This document shows, piece after piece, positions 47,884 to 58,920 of a stretch of DNA of 64,000 nt. The notes under the pieces were generated by a model. That model did not search any database. It saw nothing but the letters and a program-made list of their open reading frames with translations, and was not told the DNA's origin. Source of the stretch: Streptomyces xantholiticus (GTDB lineage Bacteria > Actinomycetota > Actinomycetes > Streptomycetales > Streptomycetaceae); contig NZ_BMWB01000003.1 in the NCBI RefSeq assembly GCF_014651015.1, positions 399,290 through 463,289 on the forward strand, written 5' to 3'. Position 1 is the first letter of the stretch. Each line of letters begins with the position of its first letter. Position numbers and translations under genes: made by a program.

Positions 47884-48306
47884 ATGGCCCCGACCGCCCG
47901 CCGTACCGTCCTGAAGGGCGCGGCCCTCGCCGGGGCAGCCGGGCTGGGGGTCGCCGCGTGTTCCACCGAGTCCAAGCTCGGCCATGCGGAGGTGCCGACC
48001 CCCACCGCACCCGTACACCTCGGCGCCGCGGACGCCGTGCCCGTCGGCGGGGCCAAGCTGTACCGGGAACAGCGCCTGGTCGTGCACTGTCCGGCGCAGG
48101 GCGAGTACAAGGCGTTCAGCGCCCAGTGCACCCACGCCGGCTGCGTCCTGGACAAGGTGGAGGGCACCGAGGGCAACTGCCCCTGCCACGGCAGCCGCTT
48201 CGATGTGACGACCGGCAAGGCGCTGCAGGGGCCGGCCACCGTGCCGCTGCCGGAGGTTCCGATCAAGGCCGAGGGCGGCAAGCTGGTGGCCGGTCCGCAG
48301 GCATAG
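47884..48306 (+). CDS. Rieske [2Fe-2S] lipoprotein, Tat-exported
   Basis: The 140-residue protein has a twin-arginine signal (R6, R7 in ARRTVLKG) and a lipobox GVAAC with C26, so it should be a Tat-exported lipoprotein on the outer membrane face. The Rieske domain has cluster ligands C82 and H84 in CTHAGC and C99 and H102 in CPCHGS, with C87 and C101 for the disulfide. It acts in electron transfer; the partner oxidoreductase is not nearby. It resembles the small stand-alone Rieske proteins of Streptomyces. A ribosome site AGGGAG precedes the ATG. Confidence 0.93.
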   Translation: MAPTARRTVLKGAALAGAAGLGVAACSTESKLGHAEVPTPTAPVHLGAADAVPVGGAKLYREQRLVVHCPAQGEYKAFSAQCTHAGCVLDKVEGTEGNCPCHGSRFDVTTGKALQGPATVPLPEVPIKAEGGKLVAGPQA

Positions 48307-48324
48307 GGCAAGCCGCTCGCGGCG

Positions 48325-49248
48325 TCAGCCCCAGTCCCATCCGATTCCCAGGACCCCCGGCCGCACCCGCTGCTCGACGATATGCACCGTGCGGTGCCGC
48401 CGGCTGAGCGTGAGCGCCGTGCGGGGACCCCGCGGCGCTCCCGTCGTCCCCTCGGAGAAGCTGTGGCAGCGCACCGGCAGCGGTGTCCCGTCGTCGAAGC
48501 GCACCTGCAGCGTGTACTGACCGCCGGCGAAGTCGAAGGCTTGGACGTACTCGGTGCTCGGGCCACCGGTCCCGTCCTCGAAGCCGTAGCCGAAGACGTA
48601 GGTCTCGCCTGCCCCGAGCCGTCTGTCGAAGAGCATCTCGGCGACGACGATGCCGCTCGCCCGGTCCCGTCGTACCCGCCCGGTGCGGCAGTCCTCCAGG
48701 GCGTTCACCTGCACGGCCGCCGGGTCGCAACCCGGGGCGCCGTGGTGGACGGCGAGGTAACGGTCGACGCCGTTGCCGTGGGCGCGTACGACATGATGCG
48801 AGTCACGTCCCAGCAACTGCCGTTGCGCCCCGACACGGACCCGTTCGTGGTGGCCGACGGTGTGCAGACCGCCGTCCGCCGGGTACCCGAGGCCGGCGAC
48901 GAGCCGTTCCACCGCCCTGGACCGGTGCGCTCGTCCGGAGGAGCGCTCCCTCTGCGCGCAGCCGTCGCCCACGTCGTCCGTGCGAAGCAGCCGGACCAGC
49001 GAGTTCCCCGGCAGGCAGAGGACGTCCTCCAGGGCGCGGACCGCCCGCAGCGACTCGGGGCGCTGGGGGCGACGGGCGCCCTGCTGCCAGTAACTGAGGC
49101 TGGTGACTCCCACTTTGATCCCGCGGTGGGCGAGATGGTGCTGGACGCGCTGCAGCGGCAGGCCGCGTACGGCGAGGGCGGTGCGCAGCGCCAGGTGGAA
49201 GGGGCCGGTGTCCAGCACCTGTGCCAGGTCGGCCTCGGCGTGGCCCAT
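48325..49248 (-). CDS. HTH-type protein with unidentified C-terminal domain
   Basis: The 307-residue protein starts [20 protein letters not shown]. Its first 80 residues look like an XRE-type helix-turn-helix ([56 protein letters not shown]). The C-terminal half (about 200-307) is beta-rich, with [16 protein letters not shown] and [19 protein letters not shown], and I do not recognise it. The middle is rich in Arg and His. It may be a regulator or a DNA-binding protein with a ligand or catalytic domain. GGAGGAA precedes the ATG. Confidence 0.75.
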   Translation of the reverse strand: MGHAEADLAQVLDTGPFHLALRTALAVRGLPLQRVQHHLAHRGIKVGVTSLSYWQQGARRPQRPESLRAVRALEDVLCLPGNSLVRLLRTDDVGDGCAQRERSSGRAHRSRAVERLVAGLGYPADGGLHTVGHHERVRVGAQRQLLGRDSHHVVRAHGNGVDRYLAVHHGAPGCDPAAVQVNALEDCRTGRVRRDRASGIVVAEMLFDRRLGAGETYVFGYGFEDGTGGPSTEYVQAFDFAGGQYTLQVRFDDGTPLPVRCHSFSEGTTGAPRGPRTALTLSRRHRTVHIVEQRVRPGVLGIGWDWG

Positions 49249-49436
49249 GGATTCCTCCGGGGAACGAGGGGACGCCGGGACGGACGGAAGGAGTCCGTCA
49301 GGGGCCGTGCACAGCGCCGCGTGTCCCCGAATTGAAGCGGGTCGGCCTGCCCTCGACAAGGCTCGGACAGCCTCCGCGTCCCGCGCCGGCCCCGTACCGG
49401 GTCGAGTGGTCATGTACCTGGCGGGAAGTACTCGCG

Positions 49437-49459
49437 CTGTCACCGGCCGCCAGTAGGGT
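49437..49459 (+). promoter_or_regulatory. RecA-NDp-like promoter of uvrC
   Basis: CTGTCACCG (49437-49445), 8 bases, TAGGGT (49454-49459), then 7 bases to the ATG. The -10 and the spacing are perfect; the -35 matches TGTCA and the final G. The mRNA would be leaderless. Confidence 0.55.
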
Positions 49460-49466
49460 GGACGGC

Positions 49467-51452
49467 ATGGCCGACCCCTCCAGCTACCGCCCCAAGCCGG
49501 GACAGATCCCCGACTCGCCGGGGGTCTACCGGTTCCGCGACGAGCACCGCCGGGTGATCTACGTCGGCAAGGCGAAGAGCCTGCGCCAGCGCCTCGCCAG
49601 CTACTTCCAGGACCTGGCGAACCTGCACCCGCGCACCCGGACCATGGTCACCACCGCGGCCTCCGTGGAGTGGACGGTCGTCTCGACCGAGGTGGAGGCG
49701 CTTCAGCTGGAGTACTCCTGGATCAAGGAGTTCGACCCCCGGTTCAACGTCAAGTACCGCGACGACAAGAGCTATCCCTATCTCGCGGTGACGCTCAACG
49801 AGGAGTTCCCGAGGGTCCAGGTCATGCGCGGCGCCAAGCGCAAGGGCGTGCGCTACTTCGGTCCGTACGGGCACGCCTGGGCCATTCGCGAGACCGTCGA
49901 TCTGATGCTGCGGGTCTTCCCCGTGCGCACCTGCTCCGCCGGCGTCTTCCGCAACCATGTGCAGAAGGGCCGCCCCTGTCTGCTCGGTTACATCGGAAAG
50001 TGCTCCGCGCCCTGCGTGGGCCGGGTCACCCCGGAGGAGCACCGCGAACTGGCCGAGGAGTTCTGCGACTTCATGGCCGGCCGGACCGGCACCTACATCC
50101 GCCGCCTCGAGAAGCAGATGATGGCCGCCGCCGAGGAGATGGAGTACGAGAAGGCGGCCCGCCTCCGCGACGACATAGAGGCCCTGCGGCGCGCCCTCGA
50201 GAAGAACGCGGTGGTGCTGGCCGACGCGACCGACGCCGACCTGATCGCCGTGGCGCAGGACGAGCTGGAGGCCGCGGTGCAGATCTTCCACGTCCGCGGC
50301 GGCCGCGTCCGCGGTCAGCGCGGCTGGGTCACCGACAAGGTGGAGAACGTCGACACGGCCGGCCTGGTCGAGCACGCGCTCCAGCAGCTGTACGGAGAGG
50401 AGAGCGGCGACGCCGTTCCCAAGGAGGTCCTCGTCCCCGCCCTGCCGGAGGACACGGACGCGGTCACCCAGTGGCTGAGCAGCCGCCGCGGATCCGCCGT
50501 CTCCCTGCGGGTTCCGCAGCGGGGCGACAAGAAGGCGCTGATGGAGACGGTCGAGCGCAACGCGCTGCAGGCCCTCGGGCTGCACAAGACCAAGCGCGCC
50601 AGCGATCTGACCACCCGCTCCCGCGCCCTTGAGGAGATCGCGGAGGCCCTCGGGCTGGACTCGGCGCCGCTGCGCGTCGAGTGCTTCGACATCTCGCACC
50701 TGCAGGGCGAGGACGTGGTGGCCTCCATGGTCGTCTTCGAGGACGGACTCGCCCGCAAGAGCGAGTACCGCCGCTTCCAGATCAAGGGCTTCGAGGGGCA
50801 GGACGACGTCCGCTCCATGCATGAGGTGATCACCCGCCGCTTCAAGCGCTACCTCGCGGAGAAGGATCGTACGGGGGAGTGGATCGGCGGCGACGACCCC
50901 GGGCACGAGGCAAAGGACGAGGAAGGCCGCCCGAGGAAGTTCGCCTACCCGCCGCAGCTCGTCGTCGTCGACGGCGGGCAGCCCCAGGTAGCCGCGGCCA
51001 AGCGGGCCCTCGACGAACTCGGCATCGACGACGTCGCGGTCTGCGGCCTGGCCAAGCGCCTCGAGGAGGTCTGGCTGCCCCACGAGGACGACCCTGTGGT
51101 GCTGCCGCGTTCGAGCGAGGGCCTGTATCTCCTCCAGCGGGTGCGTGACACGGCTCACGACTTCGCCATCCGCTATCAGCGTTCCAAGCGTTCCAAGCGC
51201 ATCAGGACCAGCCCACTGGACGCCGTCCCGGGTCTCGGCGAGACCAGAAAGCAGGCCCTGATCAAGCATTTCGGCTCGGTCAAGCGTCTGCGGCAGGCGA
51301 CAATCGAGCAGATCTGCGAGGTTCCCGGGATGGGGCGCAAGACGGCCGAGTCCGTCGTCGTGGCCCTGGCGCGGACGGCGCCGTCCGCACCTGCCGTGAA
51401 CACCGCGACAGGAGAGATCATTGAAGAGACCGACGGGGGCAGCACGGCATGA
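49467..51452 (+). CDS. uvrC: Excinuclease ABC subunit C
   Basis: UvrC cuts the DNA on both sides of the lesion in nucleotide excision repair. The 661-residue protein has the GIY-YIG nuclease at residues about 16-95 ([21 protein letters not shown]), a UVR motif near 225-250 ([19 protein letters not shown]) that binds UvrB, the RNase H-like endonuclease domain (about 405-575, [31 protein letters not shown]), and tandem helix-hairpin-helix motifs ([30 protein letters not shown]). It heads an overlapping operon: its TGA overlaps the rapZ ATG. Confidence 0.97.
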   Translation: MADPSSYRPKPGQIPDSPGVYRFRDEHRRVIYVGKAKSLRQRLASYFQDLANLHPRTRTMVTTAASVEWTVVSTEVEALQLEYSWIKEFDPRFNVKYRDDKSYPYLAVTLNEEFPRVQVMRGAKRKGVRYFGPYGHAWAIRETVDLMLRVFPVRTCSAGVFRNHVQKGRPCLLGYIGKCSAPCVGRVTPEEHRELAEEFCDFMAGRTGTYIRRLEKQMMAAAEEMEYEKAARLRDDIEALRRALEKNAVVLADATDADLIAVAQDELEAAVQIFHVRGGRVRGQRGWVTDKVENVDTAGLVEHALQQLYGEESGDAVPKEVLVPALPEDTDAVTQWLSSRRGSAVSLRVPQRGDKKALMETVERNALQALGLHKTKRASDLTTRSRALEEIAEALGLDSAPLRVECFDISHLQGEDVVASMVVFEDGLARKSEYRRFQIKGFEGQDDVRSMHEVITRRFKRYLAEKDRTGEWIGGDDPGHEAKDEEGRPRKFAYPPQLVVVDGGQPQVAAAKRALDELGIDDVAVCGLAKRLEEVWLPHEDDPVVLPRSSEGLYLLQRVRDTAHDFAIRYQRSKRSKRIRTSPLDAVPGLGETRKQALIKHFGSVKRLRQATIEQICEVPGMGRKTAESVVVALARTAPSAPAVNTATGEIIEETDGGSTA

Positions 51453-52393
51453 CTGAGCACGACGGAGACGGAGCAGCAGACGTGAGTACGGGCAACGGCA
51501 CCGAGCCCGGCGGCGAGGCCACGGGGGACGTGGCCACCCCCGAGCTGGTGATCATCTCCGGCATGTCCGGCGCCGGCCGCAGCACGGCGGCCAAGTGTCT
51601 GGAGGACCTCGGCTGGTTCGTGGTCGACAACCTGCCGCCCGCGCTGATCCCCACGATGGTTGAGCTCGGCGCCCGCTCGCAGGGCAACGTCGCGCGCATC
51701 GCCGTCGTCGTCGACGTGCGCGGCCGGCGCTTCTTCGACAACCTCCGCGAGTCCCTGGCAGACCTCGACGTCAAGCAGGTCACCCGCCGGATCGTGTTCC
51801 TCGAGTCGTCGGACGACGCGCTGGTGCGCCGCTTCGAGTCGGTCCGCCGCCCGCACCCGCTGCAGGGCGACGGCCGGATCGTCGACGGCATCGCCGCCGA
51901 GCGCGACCTGCTGCGCGAGCTGCGCGGCGACGCCGACCTGGTGATCGACACCTCCGGTCTCAACGTCCACGAGCTGCGCGCCAAGATGGACGCCCAGTTC
52001 GCGGGCGATGAGAAGCCGGAGCTGCGGGCCACGGTGATGTCGTTCGGCTTCAAGTACGGCCTGCCCGTCGACGCGGACCTCGTCGTCGACATGCGTTTCC
52101 TGCCGAACCCGCACTGGGTGCCGGAGCTGCGCCCCTTCACCGGTCTGAACGAAGAGGTGTCCAACTACGTCTTCAACCAGCCCGGTGCCAAGGAGTTCCT
52201 CGACCGCTACACCGAGCTGCTCCAACTGATCGCCGCCGGATACCGCCGCGAGGGCAAGCGGTACGTGACCGTCGCGGTGGGTTGCACCGGCGGAAAGCAC
52301 CGTTCCGTCGCCACCTCCGAGAAGCTGGCCGCCCGTCTGACCTCCGCCGGTGTGGAGACCGTCGTCGTCCACCGGGACCTGGGGCGCGAGTGA
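51449..52393 (+). CDS. rapZ: RNase adapter/P-loop protein RapZ (YvcJ)
   Basis: The 314-residue protein belongs to the RapZ/YvcJ family. It binds nucleotides through the P-loop GMSGAGRST at about residues 38-46, which has Arg in place of the usual Lys, as is common in actinobacteria as I recall. Further motifs are DNLPPALIP, the [20 protein letters not shown] block and the C-terminal [13 protein letters not shown]. In E. coli RapZ controls glmS small RNAs; in actinobacteria that function is not established. ATGA overlap with uvrC upstream and GTGA overlap with yvcK downstream show tight coupling. Confidence 0.93.
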   Translation: MTEHDGDGAADVSTGNGTEPGGEATGDVATPELVIISGMSGAGRSTAAKCLEDLGWFVVDNLPPALIPTMVELGARSQGNVARIAVVVDVRGRRFFDNLRESLADLDVKQVTRRIVFLESSDDALVRRFESVRRPHPLQGDGRIVDGIAAERDLLRELRGDADLVIDTSGLNVHELRAKMDAQFAGDEKPELRATVMSFGFKYGLPVDADLVVDMRFLPNPHWVPELRPFTGLNEEVSNYVFNQPGAKEFLDRYTELLQLIAAGYRREGKRYVTVAVGCTGGKHRSVATSEKLAARLTSAGVETVVVHRDLGRE

Positions 52394-53424
52394 CCGGACG
52401 CAACCTCCGTCTGCGGCGGCTGCGCAGGTCCGCGCACTCACTGTCGCCGCGAAAACGCGGCGCACAGCCCAAGGTCGTCGCCCTCGGTGGCGGCATGGGT
52501 CTGTCGGCGTCGCTCGCGGCCCTGCGCCGTATCACCGGCGACCTCACCGCGGTCGTCACGGTCGCCGACGACGGCGGCTCCAGCGGCCGGCTCCGCGAGG
52601 AGCTCGGTGTCCTGCCGCCCGGTGACCTGCGCAAAGCCCTGGCGGCGCTGTGCGGCGACGACGACTGGGGCCAGACCTGGGCGCGCGTCATCCAGCACCG
52701 CTTCCAGTCCAAGGGCGACCTCCACGAACACGCGGTCGGGAATCTGCTGATCGTGGCGCTGTGGGAGCAGTTCGGCGATCACGTGCAGGCCCTGGACCTG
52801 GTGGGCAAGCTGCTCGGCGCGCACGGCCGGGTGCTGCCCATGTCGGCCGTCCCGCTCGAGCTCCAGGCGCTGGTACGAGGGCACGACCCGGCGCGCCCGG
52901 ACGAGGTGGACACGGTGCGCGGTCAGGCGACTGTGGCGCTCACCCCCGGTGAGGTCCAGTCGGTGCATCTCGTACCGAACGACCCGCCGGCCGTCCCGGA
53001 GGCCGTGGCTGCCGTACTGGACGCCGACTGGGTGGTCCTGGGTCCCGGCTCCTGGTTCTCCTCCGTCATTCCGCACCTGCTGGTGCCCGAGTTGCTGGAA
53101 GCCCTGGTGGAGACCAAGGCGCGGCGGGTGCTCTCGCTCAACCTCGCGCCGCAGCCCGGTGAAACAGAAGGCTTCTCCCCGCAGCGTCATTTGGAGGTTT
53201 TGGGACGACACGCGCCTAAACTCACCCTGGACGTGGTGCTGGCCGACGAGGCCGCAGTGCCCGACCGCGAGTCCCTCGCCGACGCCGCCGAGCGGCTGGG
53301 GGCCGCGGTCGAGCTGGCTCCGGTGGCCTCTCCTGACAGCGTTTCGAAGCATGATCCGGAACTGTTGGCCGCCGCGTACGACCGTATTTTTCGGATGCAT
53401 GGAAGGATCGGCCCATGGCGATGA
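52390..53424 (+). CDS. yvcK: Gluconeogenesis factor YvcK (CofD-like)
   Basis: The 344-residue protein belongs to the YvcK/CofD-like family that binds UDP-sugars and adjusts carbon flow to the cell wall. Motifs: the glycine-rich [48 protein letters not shown], and [20 protein letters not shown] short basic N-terminal stretch (NLRLRRLRR) precedes the core. The start GTG overlaps the rapZ TGA, and the whiA start lies within the last 10 bases. This rapZ-yvcK-whiA order is conserved in Gram-positive bacteria. Confidence 0.94.
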   Translation: MTGRNLRLRRLRRSAHSLSPRKRGAQPKVVALGGGMGLSASLAALRRITGDLTAVVTVADDGGSSGRLREELGVLPPGDLRKALAALCGDDDWGQTWARVIQHRFQSKGDLHEHAVGNLLIVALWEQFGDHVQALDLVGKLLGAHGRVLPMSAVPLELQALVRGHDPARPDEVDTVRGQATVALTPGEVQSVHLVPNDPPAVPEAVAAVLDADWVVLGPGSWFSSVIPHLLVPELLEALVETKARRVLSLNLAPQPGETEGFSPQRHLEVLGRHAPKLTLDVVLADEAAVPDRESLADAAERLGAAVELAPVASPDSVSKHDPELLAAAYDRIFRMHGRIGPWR

Positions 53425-54404
53425 CGGCAGCGGTGAAGGACGAGATCTCCCGGCTTCCCGTCACCCGGACCTGCTGCAGAAAAGCGGAGGTCTCGGCCAT
53501 CCTGCGGTTCGCGGGCGGTCTGCACCTGGTGAGCGGCCGCATCGTGATCGAGGCGGAGCTGGATACCGGCATCGCCGCGCGCCGGCTCAAGCGCGACATC
53601 CTGGAGATCTTCGGTCACAGCTCGGAGCTGATGGTCATGGCTCCCGGCGGACTGCGCCGTGGTTCCCGCTTCGTCGTACGGGTGGTGGCGGGCGGCGACC
53701 AGCTGGCGCGCCAGACGGGCCTCGTCGACGGCCGGGGCCGTCCGATCCGCGGCTTGCCGCCGCAGGTCGTCTCCGGCGCGACGTGCGACGCGGAGGCAGC
53801 CTGGCGGGGCGCGTTCCTGGCGCACGGTTCGCTGACCGAGCCGGGCCGGTCCTCCTCGCTGGAGGTGACCTGCCCGGGACCGGAGGCGGCCCTCGCCCTC
53901 GTCGGGGCGGCCCGTCGGCTCTCCATCGCGGCGAAGGCGCGCGAAGTGCGCGGCGTCGACCGGGTGGTCGTCCGTGACGGTGACGCGATCGGCGCGCTGT
54001 TGACCCGTCTCGGCGCGCACGAGTCGGTGCTGGCCTGGGAGGAGCGGCGGATGCGGCGCGAGGTGCGCGCCACCGCCAACCGGCTGGCCAACTTCGACGA
54101 CGCCAATCTGCGCCGCTCCGCACGAGCCGCGGTGGCGGCCGGGGCGCGGGTGCAGCGGGCCCTGGAGATCCTCGGCGAGGAGGTGCCCGAGCACCTCGCC
54201 GCCGCGGGCAGGCTGCGCATGGAGCACAAGCAGGCCTCCCTTGAGGAGCTGGGCGCGCTCGCCGACCCGCCGCTGACCAAGGACGCGGTCGCCGGCCGTA
54301 TCCGCCGGCTGCTGGCGATGGCGGACAAGCGTGCGCAGGACCTGGGCATCCCGGGTACGGAGTCGAACCTGACGGAGGAGATGGCCGACGGCCTGGTCGG
54401 CTGA
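53415..54404 (+). CDS. whiA: Sporulation transcription factor WhiA
   Basis: WhiA works with WhiB to switch Streptomyces from aerial growth to sporulation septation. The 329-residue protein has an N-terminal LAGLIDADG-like fold (about 15-215) and a C-terminal WhiA helix-turn-helix (about 225-315) with RVQRALEIL and [35 protein letters not shown]. Length is normal. Translation is coupled to yvcK by a 10-base overlap. In S. coelicolor whiA also has its own developmental promoter inside yvcK; I cannot confirm its position here. A strong terminator follows. Confidence 0.97.
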   Translation: MAMTAAVKDEISRLPVTRTCCRKAEVSAILRFAGGLHLVSGRIVIEAELDTGIAARRLKRDILEIFGHSSELMVMAPGGLRRGSRFVVRVVAGGDQLARQTGLVDGRGRPIRGLPPQVVSGATCDAEAAWRGAFLAHGSLTEPGRSSSLEVTCPGPEAALALVGAARRLSIAAKAREVRGVDRVVVRDGDAIGALLTRLGAHESVLAWEERRMRREVRATANRLANFDDANLRRSARAAVAAGARVQRALEILGEEVPEHLAAAGRLRMEHKQASLEELGALADPPLTKDAVAGRIRRLLAMADKRAQDLGIPGTESNLTEEMADGLVG

Positions 54405-54462
54405 CCTGGGCCGACGACCCGATCGGCTGACACCACCTTCTGGCATGTAGCTCAACAGCTTT

Positions 54463-54492
54463 ACTGCCGACGCCTCTTGAGGCGTCGGCAGT
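54463..54492 (+). terminator. whiA operon terminator
   Basis: Perfect 12-bp stem (54463-54474 with 54481-54492) and a 6-base loop, 58 bases after the whiA stop, followed by GTCGTTTCC. Confidence 0.9.
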
Positions 54493-54528
54493 GTCGTTTC
54501 CCAGCCCGCTTGGGCCGATGTGGCCCTA

Positions 54529-54552
54529 TTGACATGATCATGGAGAGTCATG
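54529..54552 (+). promoter_or_regulatory. Promoter-like element with palindrome before the carboxypeptidase gene
   Basis: TTGACA (54529-54534) is an exact -35 consensus, overlapping the perfect palindrome CATGATCATG (54533-54542). A convincing -10 at the right spacing is not seen. The palindrome may bind a regulator. Confidence 0.45.
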
Positions 54553-54621
54553 AGCCTGTCGCATGCCCGTCTTCACGGCGGACACGAGCACTTTCCTGGC
54601 AGACAACGGCAAGGGGGGCTT

Positions 54622-57567
54622 ATGAGACGCAGAGCGAGATCGATCCTCGCGGCGGCCTCACTCCTGATCGCAGGAGTGTCGGCAGCGCCGATCGCGCAGG
54701 CCGACTCCGGGGGCGGGAACGGCGAGGAACTCGCCGTATGGCACGCGGAGGTCGGCAGGGAACAGGTGCCGCTGATTCTCGCGGCGGGCACCGACGGACA
54801 TGAGCTCGGCGAGCAGATCCCCGACAAGGGCACCGCCACGATCGAGCTCCACCTCACCCAGCGACAGGCCGCCGAACTGCGCGAGCAGGGCGTCGGCATC
54901 ACCGAGTACACCGTCCCCGAACGGACCGAGCGGCGCGTGGCCGCCGCCGGGGACGGGGTCTTCCGCCCGTACAGCGGCGAAGGCGGCCTCAAGAGCGAGA
55001 TCCTCGACACCGCGAAGGCCCATCCGGACCTCACCAAGGTCGTGAGCATCGGAAAGACCGTCAAGGGCCAGGACATCCTCGCCCTCAAGGTCTCCAAGGG
55101 CGCCGACCGGCACCGCGACGGCTCCAAGCCGGCCACCCTGTACCTGTCCAACCAGCACGCCCGCGAGTGGATCACCCCGGAGATGACCCGGCGGCTGATG
55201 CACCACTACCTGGACAACTACGGCAAGGACCCGCGGATCACCGAGGTCGTGGACGCCACCGAGCTGTGGTTCGTGCTCTCCGCCAACCCCGACGGTTACG
55301 ACTACACCTTCACCGGCACCGCAGAGCGCCAGTGGCGCAAGAACCTCCGTGACAACAACGGCGACGGGAAGACCACCGCCGGTGACGGCGTCGACCTCAA
55401 CCGCAACTTCGCGTACAAGTGGGGCTACGACAACGAAGGTTCCTCGCCCGACCCGTTCGACGAGACCTACCGCGGACCCGGTCCCGGCTCCGAACCGGAG
55501 ACCCGGGCCCTCGACGGCTTCCAGAAGCGCATCGGCTTCCAGTACGGCATCAACTACCACTCCGCCGCCCAGCTGCTGCTCTACGGGGTGGGCTGGCAGG
55601 TGGCCACTCCGACGCCGGACGACGTGCTCTACGAGGCTCTGGCAGGCACGCCCGACCACTCCGCGATCCCCGGATACCGGCCGCAGATCTCGTCCGAGCT
55701 CTACACCACCAACGGCGAGGCCGACGGCCACGCGGCCAACGTCAACGGGATGATGATGTTCACCCCCGAGATGTCGACCTGCGGCACCGCCTCCCGCGTC
55801 GACCCCGACGACGAGTGGAACGCAGCGGACTGCGCGTCCATCTTCACCTTCCCCGACGACGAGGAACTCATCCAGCAGGAGTTCGCCAAGAACATCCCGT
55901 TCGCGCTGTCCGTGGCAGAGAGCGCCGCCCGCCCCGACCGGCCGTCGTCGTCGATCGGTCTGAAGGCCTCGGACTTCACCCCGGACACCTTCACCACCTC
56001 CTACGCCCGCGGCGGCGACCAGGAAGTTTCCGTCACCGCCCGCAGATCGGTGCGCGACAAGGAGCTCAACTACCGGATCAACGGGGGAGCTGCGCACGAC
56101 GAGAAGCTGCGCGCCTGGAAGGGCGGCGAGCGCTACGGCGGCGAGGACAACCTCCACTTCGACGAGTACCGCGCAACGATCGAGGACGCCGATCCGGGCG
56201 ACCGGGTCGAGGTGTGGTTCAGCGGACGCACCGAGGACGGCCGCACCTCCAGCGAGCACTTCACCTACACCGTCGCGGAGCGCCCGCGCGGTGACACGCT
56301 GGTGATCGCCGAGGAGGGCGGCACGGCTGCCGCCCGGCACACCGCCGCGTACACCCGCGCCCTCGCGGCGAACGGCAGGCGCAGCGCCGTCTGGGACGTC
56401 GCCACGCAGGGCACCCCGCACCCGCTCGGTGTGCTGAGCCACTTCGGCACCGTCCTGTGGTACTCGGGGGCGGCGGAACCCTCCTGGTCCACCACGCAGG
56501 CCGTGCGCGCCTACCTCAACGAGGGCGGAAAGCTCGTCACCACCGGCGAACGCGCCGGCGGCGACGCCGACCTCGGCGGGGCGCTGAGCGACGACTTCTC
56601 GCAGTACTACCTCGGGGCCTTCGGGCGTGCCTCACTCGCCGGGGTGAACGGCTTCCTCGGCACCGGACGCCTCTCGGGTGCCTCCGGCGCCCTCGGCGAC
56701 GCCCCGGGCAACCCCCTGGACGCGGCCGGCGCGTACACGATCACCTCCGACACGCTGCCGTCCGGCGAGTTCCCGCAGTTCCGCAGCGCCGCCGCCGGAG
56801 ACTACCCGGGCGCGCGGATGCCGTTCTCACCGTACGAGGGCGAGTGGTACGCGGCAGCCGCCCACCACAACTCGTCATGGATGCGGCTGTCCCGCACCGT
56901 CGACCTGACCGGCACGGCCGCAGACGACCGGCCCACGCTCGACATGCGGCTCAGCTTCAACACCGAGCCCGGCTACGACAACGCCGTGGTGGAGGTGCAC
57001 ACCGTCGGCCAGGACGACTGGACGACGCTCCCGGACGCGGGCGGCGGCACGTCCACCACCGTGCCCGCAGAGTGCGGCGGCGGCTTCTACATCGACCAGC
57101 ACCCGTTCCTGCGGCACTACCTCACGCCCGGGCAGGACGGCTGCACGGCGAGTGGCACCACCGGCAGCTGGAACTCCTTCACCGGAGCCTCCGACGGCTG
57201 GCGGACGGCGTCCTTCGACCTGAGTGCCTACGCGGGCAGACAGATCGAGGTCTCCGTCTCCTACGTCACCGACCCGAGCGCCGGCGGCCGCGGAGTCTTC
57301 GTCGACCGGGCGGGCGTCGTCACCGGTGGGGCCGAGCAGTCCGTGGAGGGCTTCGAGTCGTCTCTGGGGCCCTGGCAGGCCACCGGGCCCCCGCAGGGCA
57401 GCCCGGCCCTGCGGGGGAACTGGGAGCGCAGTCAGGACCTGTTCCCGTCCGCGTCCGCGGTGACAGCCCGCAACAGTGTGCTGCTCGGTTTCGGCCTCGA
57501 GCACGTTCGGACCGCGTCCGCGCGTGAACGGATCGTCGCGGCGGCGCTGAGGGCTCTGCGGAGCTGA
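54622..57567 (+). CDS. Secreted M14 zinc carboxypeptidase with long C-terminal extension
   Basis: The 981-residue secreted metallopeptidase has a signal peptide (about 1-29, ending AQADSG), a pro-region (about 35-110) and an M14 catalytic domain (about 120-440). Zinc ligands are H179 and E182 in NQHAREW and H313 in INYHSAAQ; the general base is E383 in FTPEMSTCG. Residues 450-980 are beta-rich and resemble C-terminal parts of immune inhibitor A-like proteases (SWMRLSRTVDLT, NAVVEVHTVGQDDW). Typical M14 enzymes are about 400 residues, so more than half is accessory. ATG 54622 follows AAGGGGGG. Confidence 0.92.
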   Translation: MRRRARSILAAASLLIAGVSAAPIAQADSGGGNGEELAVWHAEVGREQVPLILAAGTDGHELGEQIPDKGTATIELHLTQRQAAELREQGVGITEYTVPERTERRVAAAGDGVFRPYSGEGGLKSEILDTAKAHPDLTKVVSIGKTVKGQDILALKVSKGADRHRDGSKPATLYLSNQHAREWITPEMTRRLMHHYLDNYGKDPRITEVVDATELWFVLSANPDGYDYTFTGTAERQWRKNLRDNNGDGKTTAGDGVDLNRNFAYKWGYDNEGSSPDPFDETYRGPGPGSEPETRALDGFQKRIGFQYGINYHSAAQLLLYGVGWQVATPTPDDVLYEALAGTPDHSAIPGYRPQISSELYTTNGEADGHAANVNGMMMFTPEMSTCGTASRVDPDDEWNAADCASIFTFPDDEELIQQEFAKNIPFALSVAESAARPDRPSSSIGLKASDFTPDTFTTSYARGGDQEVSVTARRSVRDKELNYRINGGAAHDEKLRAWKGGERYGGEDNLHFDEYRATIEDADPGDRVEVWFSGRTEDGRTSSEHFTYTVAERPRGDTLVIAEEGGTAAARHTAAYTRALAANGRRSAVWDVATQGTPHPLGVLSHFGTVLWYSGAAEPSWSTTQAVRAYLNEGGKLVTTGERAGGDADLGGALSDDFSQYYLGAFGRASLAGVNGFLGTGRLSGASGALGDAPGNPLDAAGAYTITSDTLPSGEFPQFRSAAAGDYPGARMPFSPYEGEWYAAAAHHNSSWMRLSRTVDLTGTAADDRPTLDMRLSFNTEPGYDNAVVEVHTVGQDDWTTLPDAGGGTSTTVPAECGGGFYIDQHPFLRHYLTPGQDGCTASGTTGSWNSFTGASDGWRTASFDLSAYAGRQIEVSVSYVTDPSAGGRGVFVDRAGVVTGGAEQSVEGFESSLGPWQATGPPQGSPALRGNWERSQDLFPSASAVTARNSVLLGFGLEHVRTASARERIVAAALRALRS

Positions 57568-58803
<1,236 letters not shown>

Positions 58804-58844
58804 CCTGCACCGCCTGATCCACCACGAGAGCACCACGATGTGAG

Positions 58845-58890
58845 CGGCAGGGCTCGGGCAGCGCAATGCGGCGCTGTTCGGGCCCTGCCG
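58845..58890 (+). terminator. Large hairpin between gap and pgk
   Basis: Outer 9-bp stem (58845-58853 with 58882-58890) and inner 6-bp stem CAGCGC/GCGCTG (58859-58864 with 58871-58876) with an internal bulge. No T tract follows, so it may lower readthrough or mark an RNA processing site. Confidence 0.65.
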
Positions 58891-58920
58891 TGCGTCCAGC
58901 CCTCCGAGGAGCCGCAAAAT

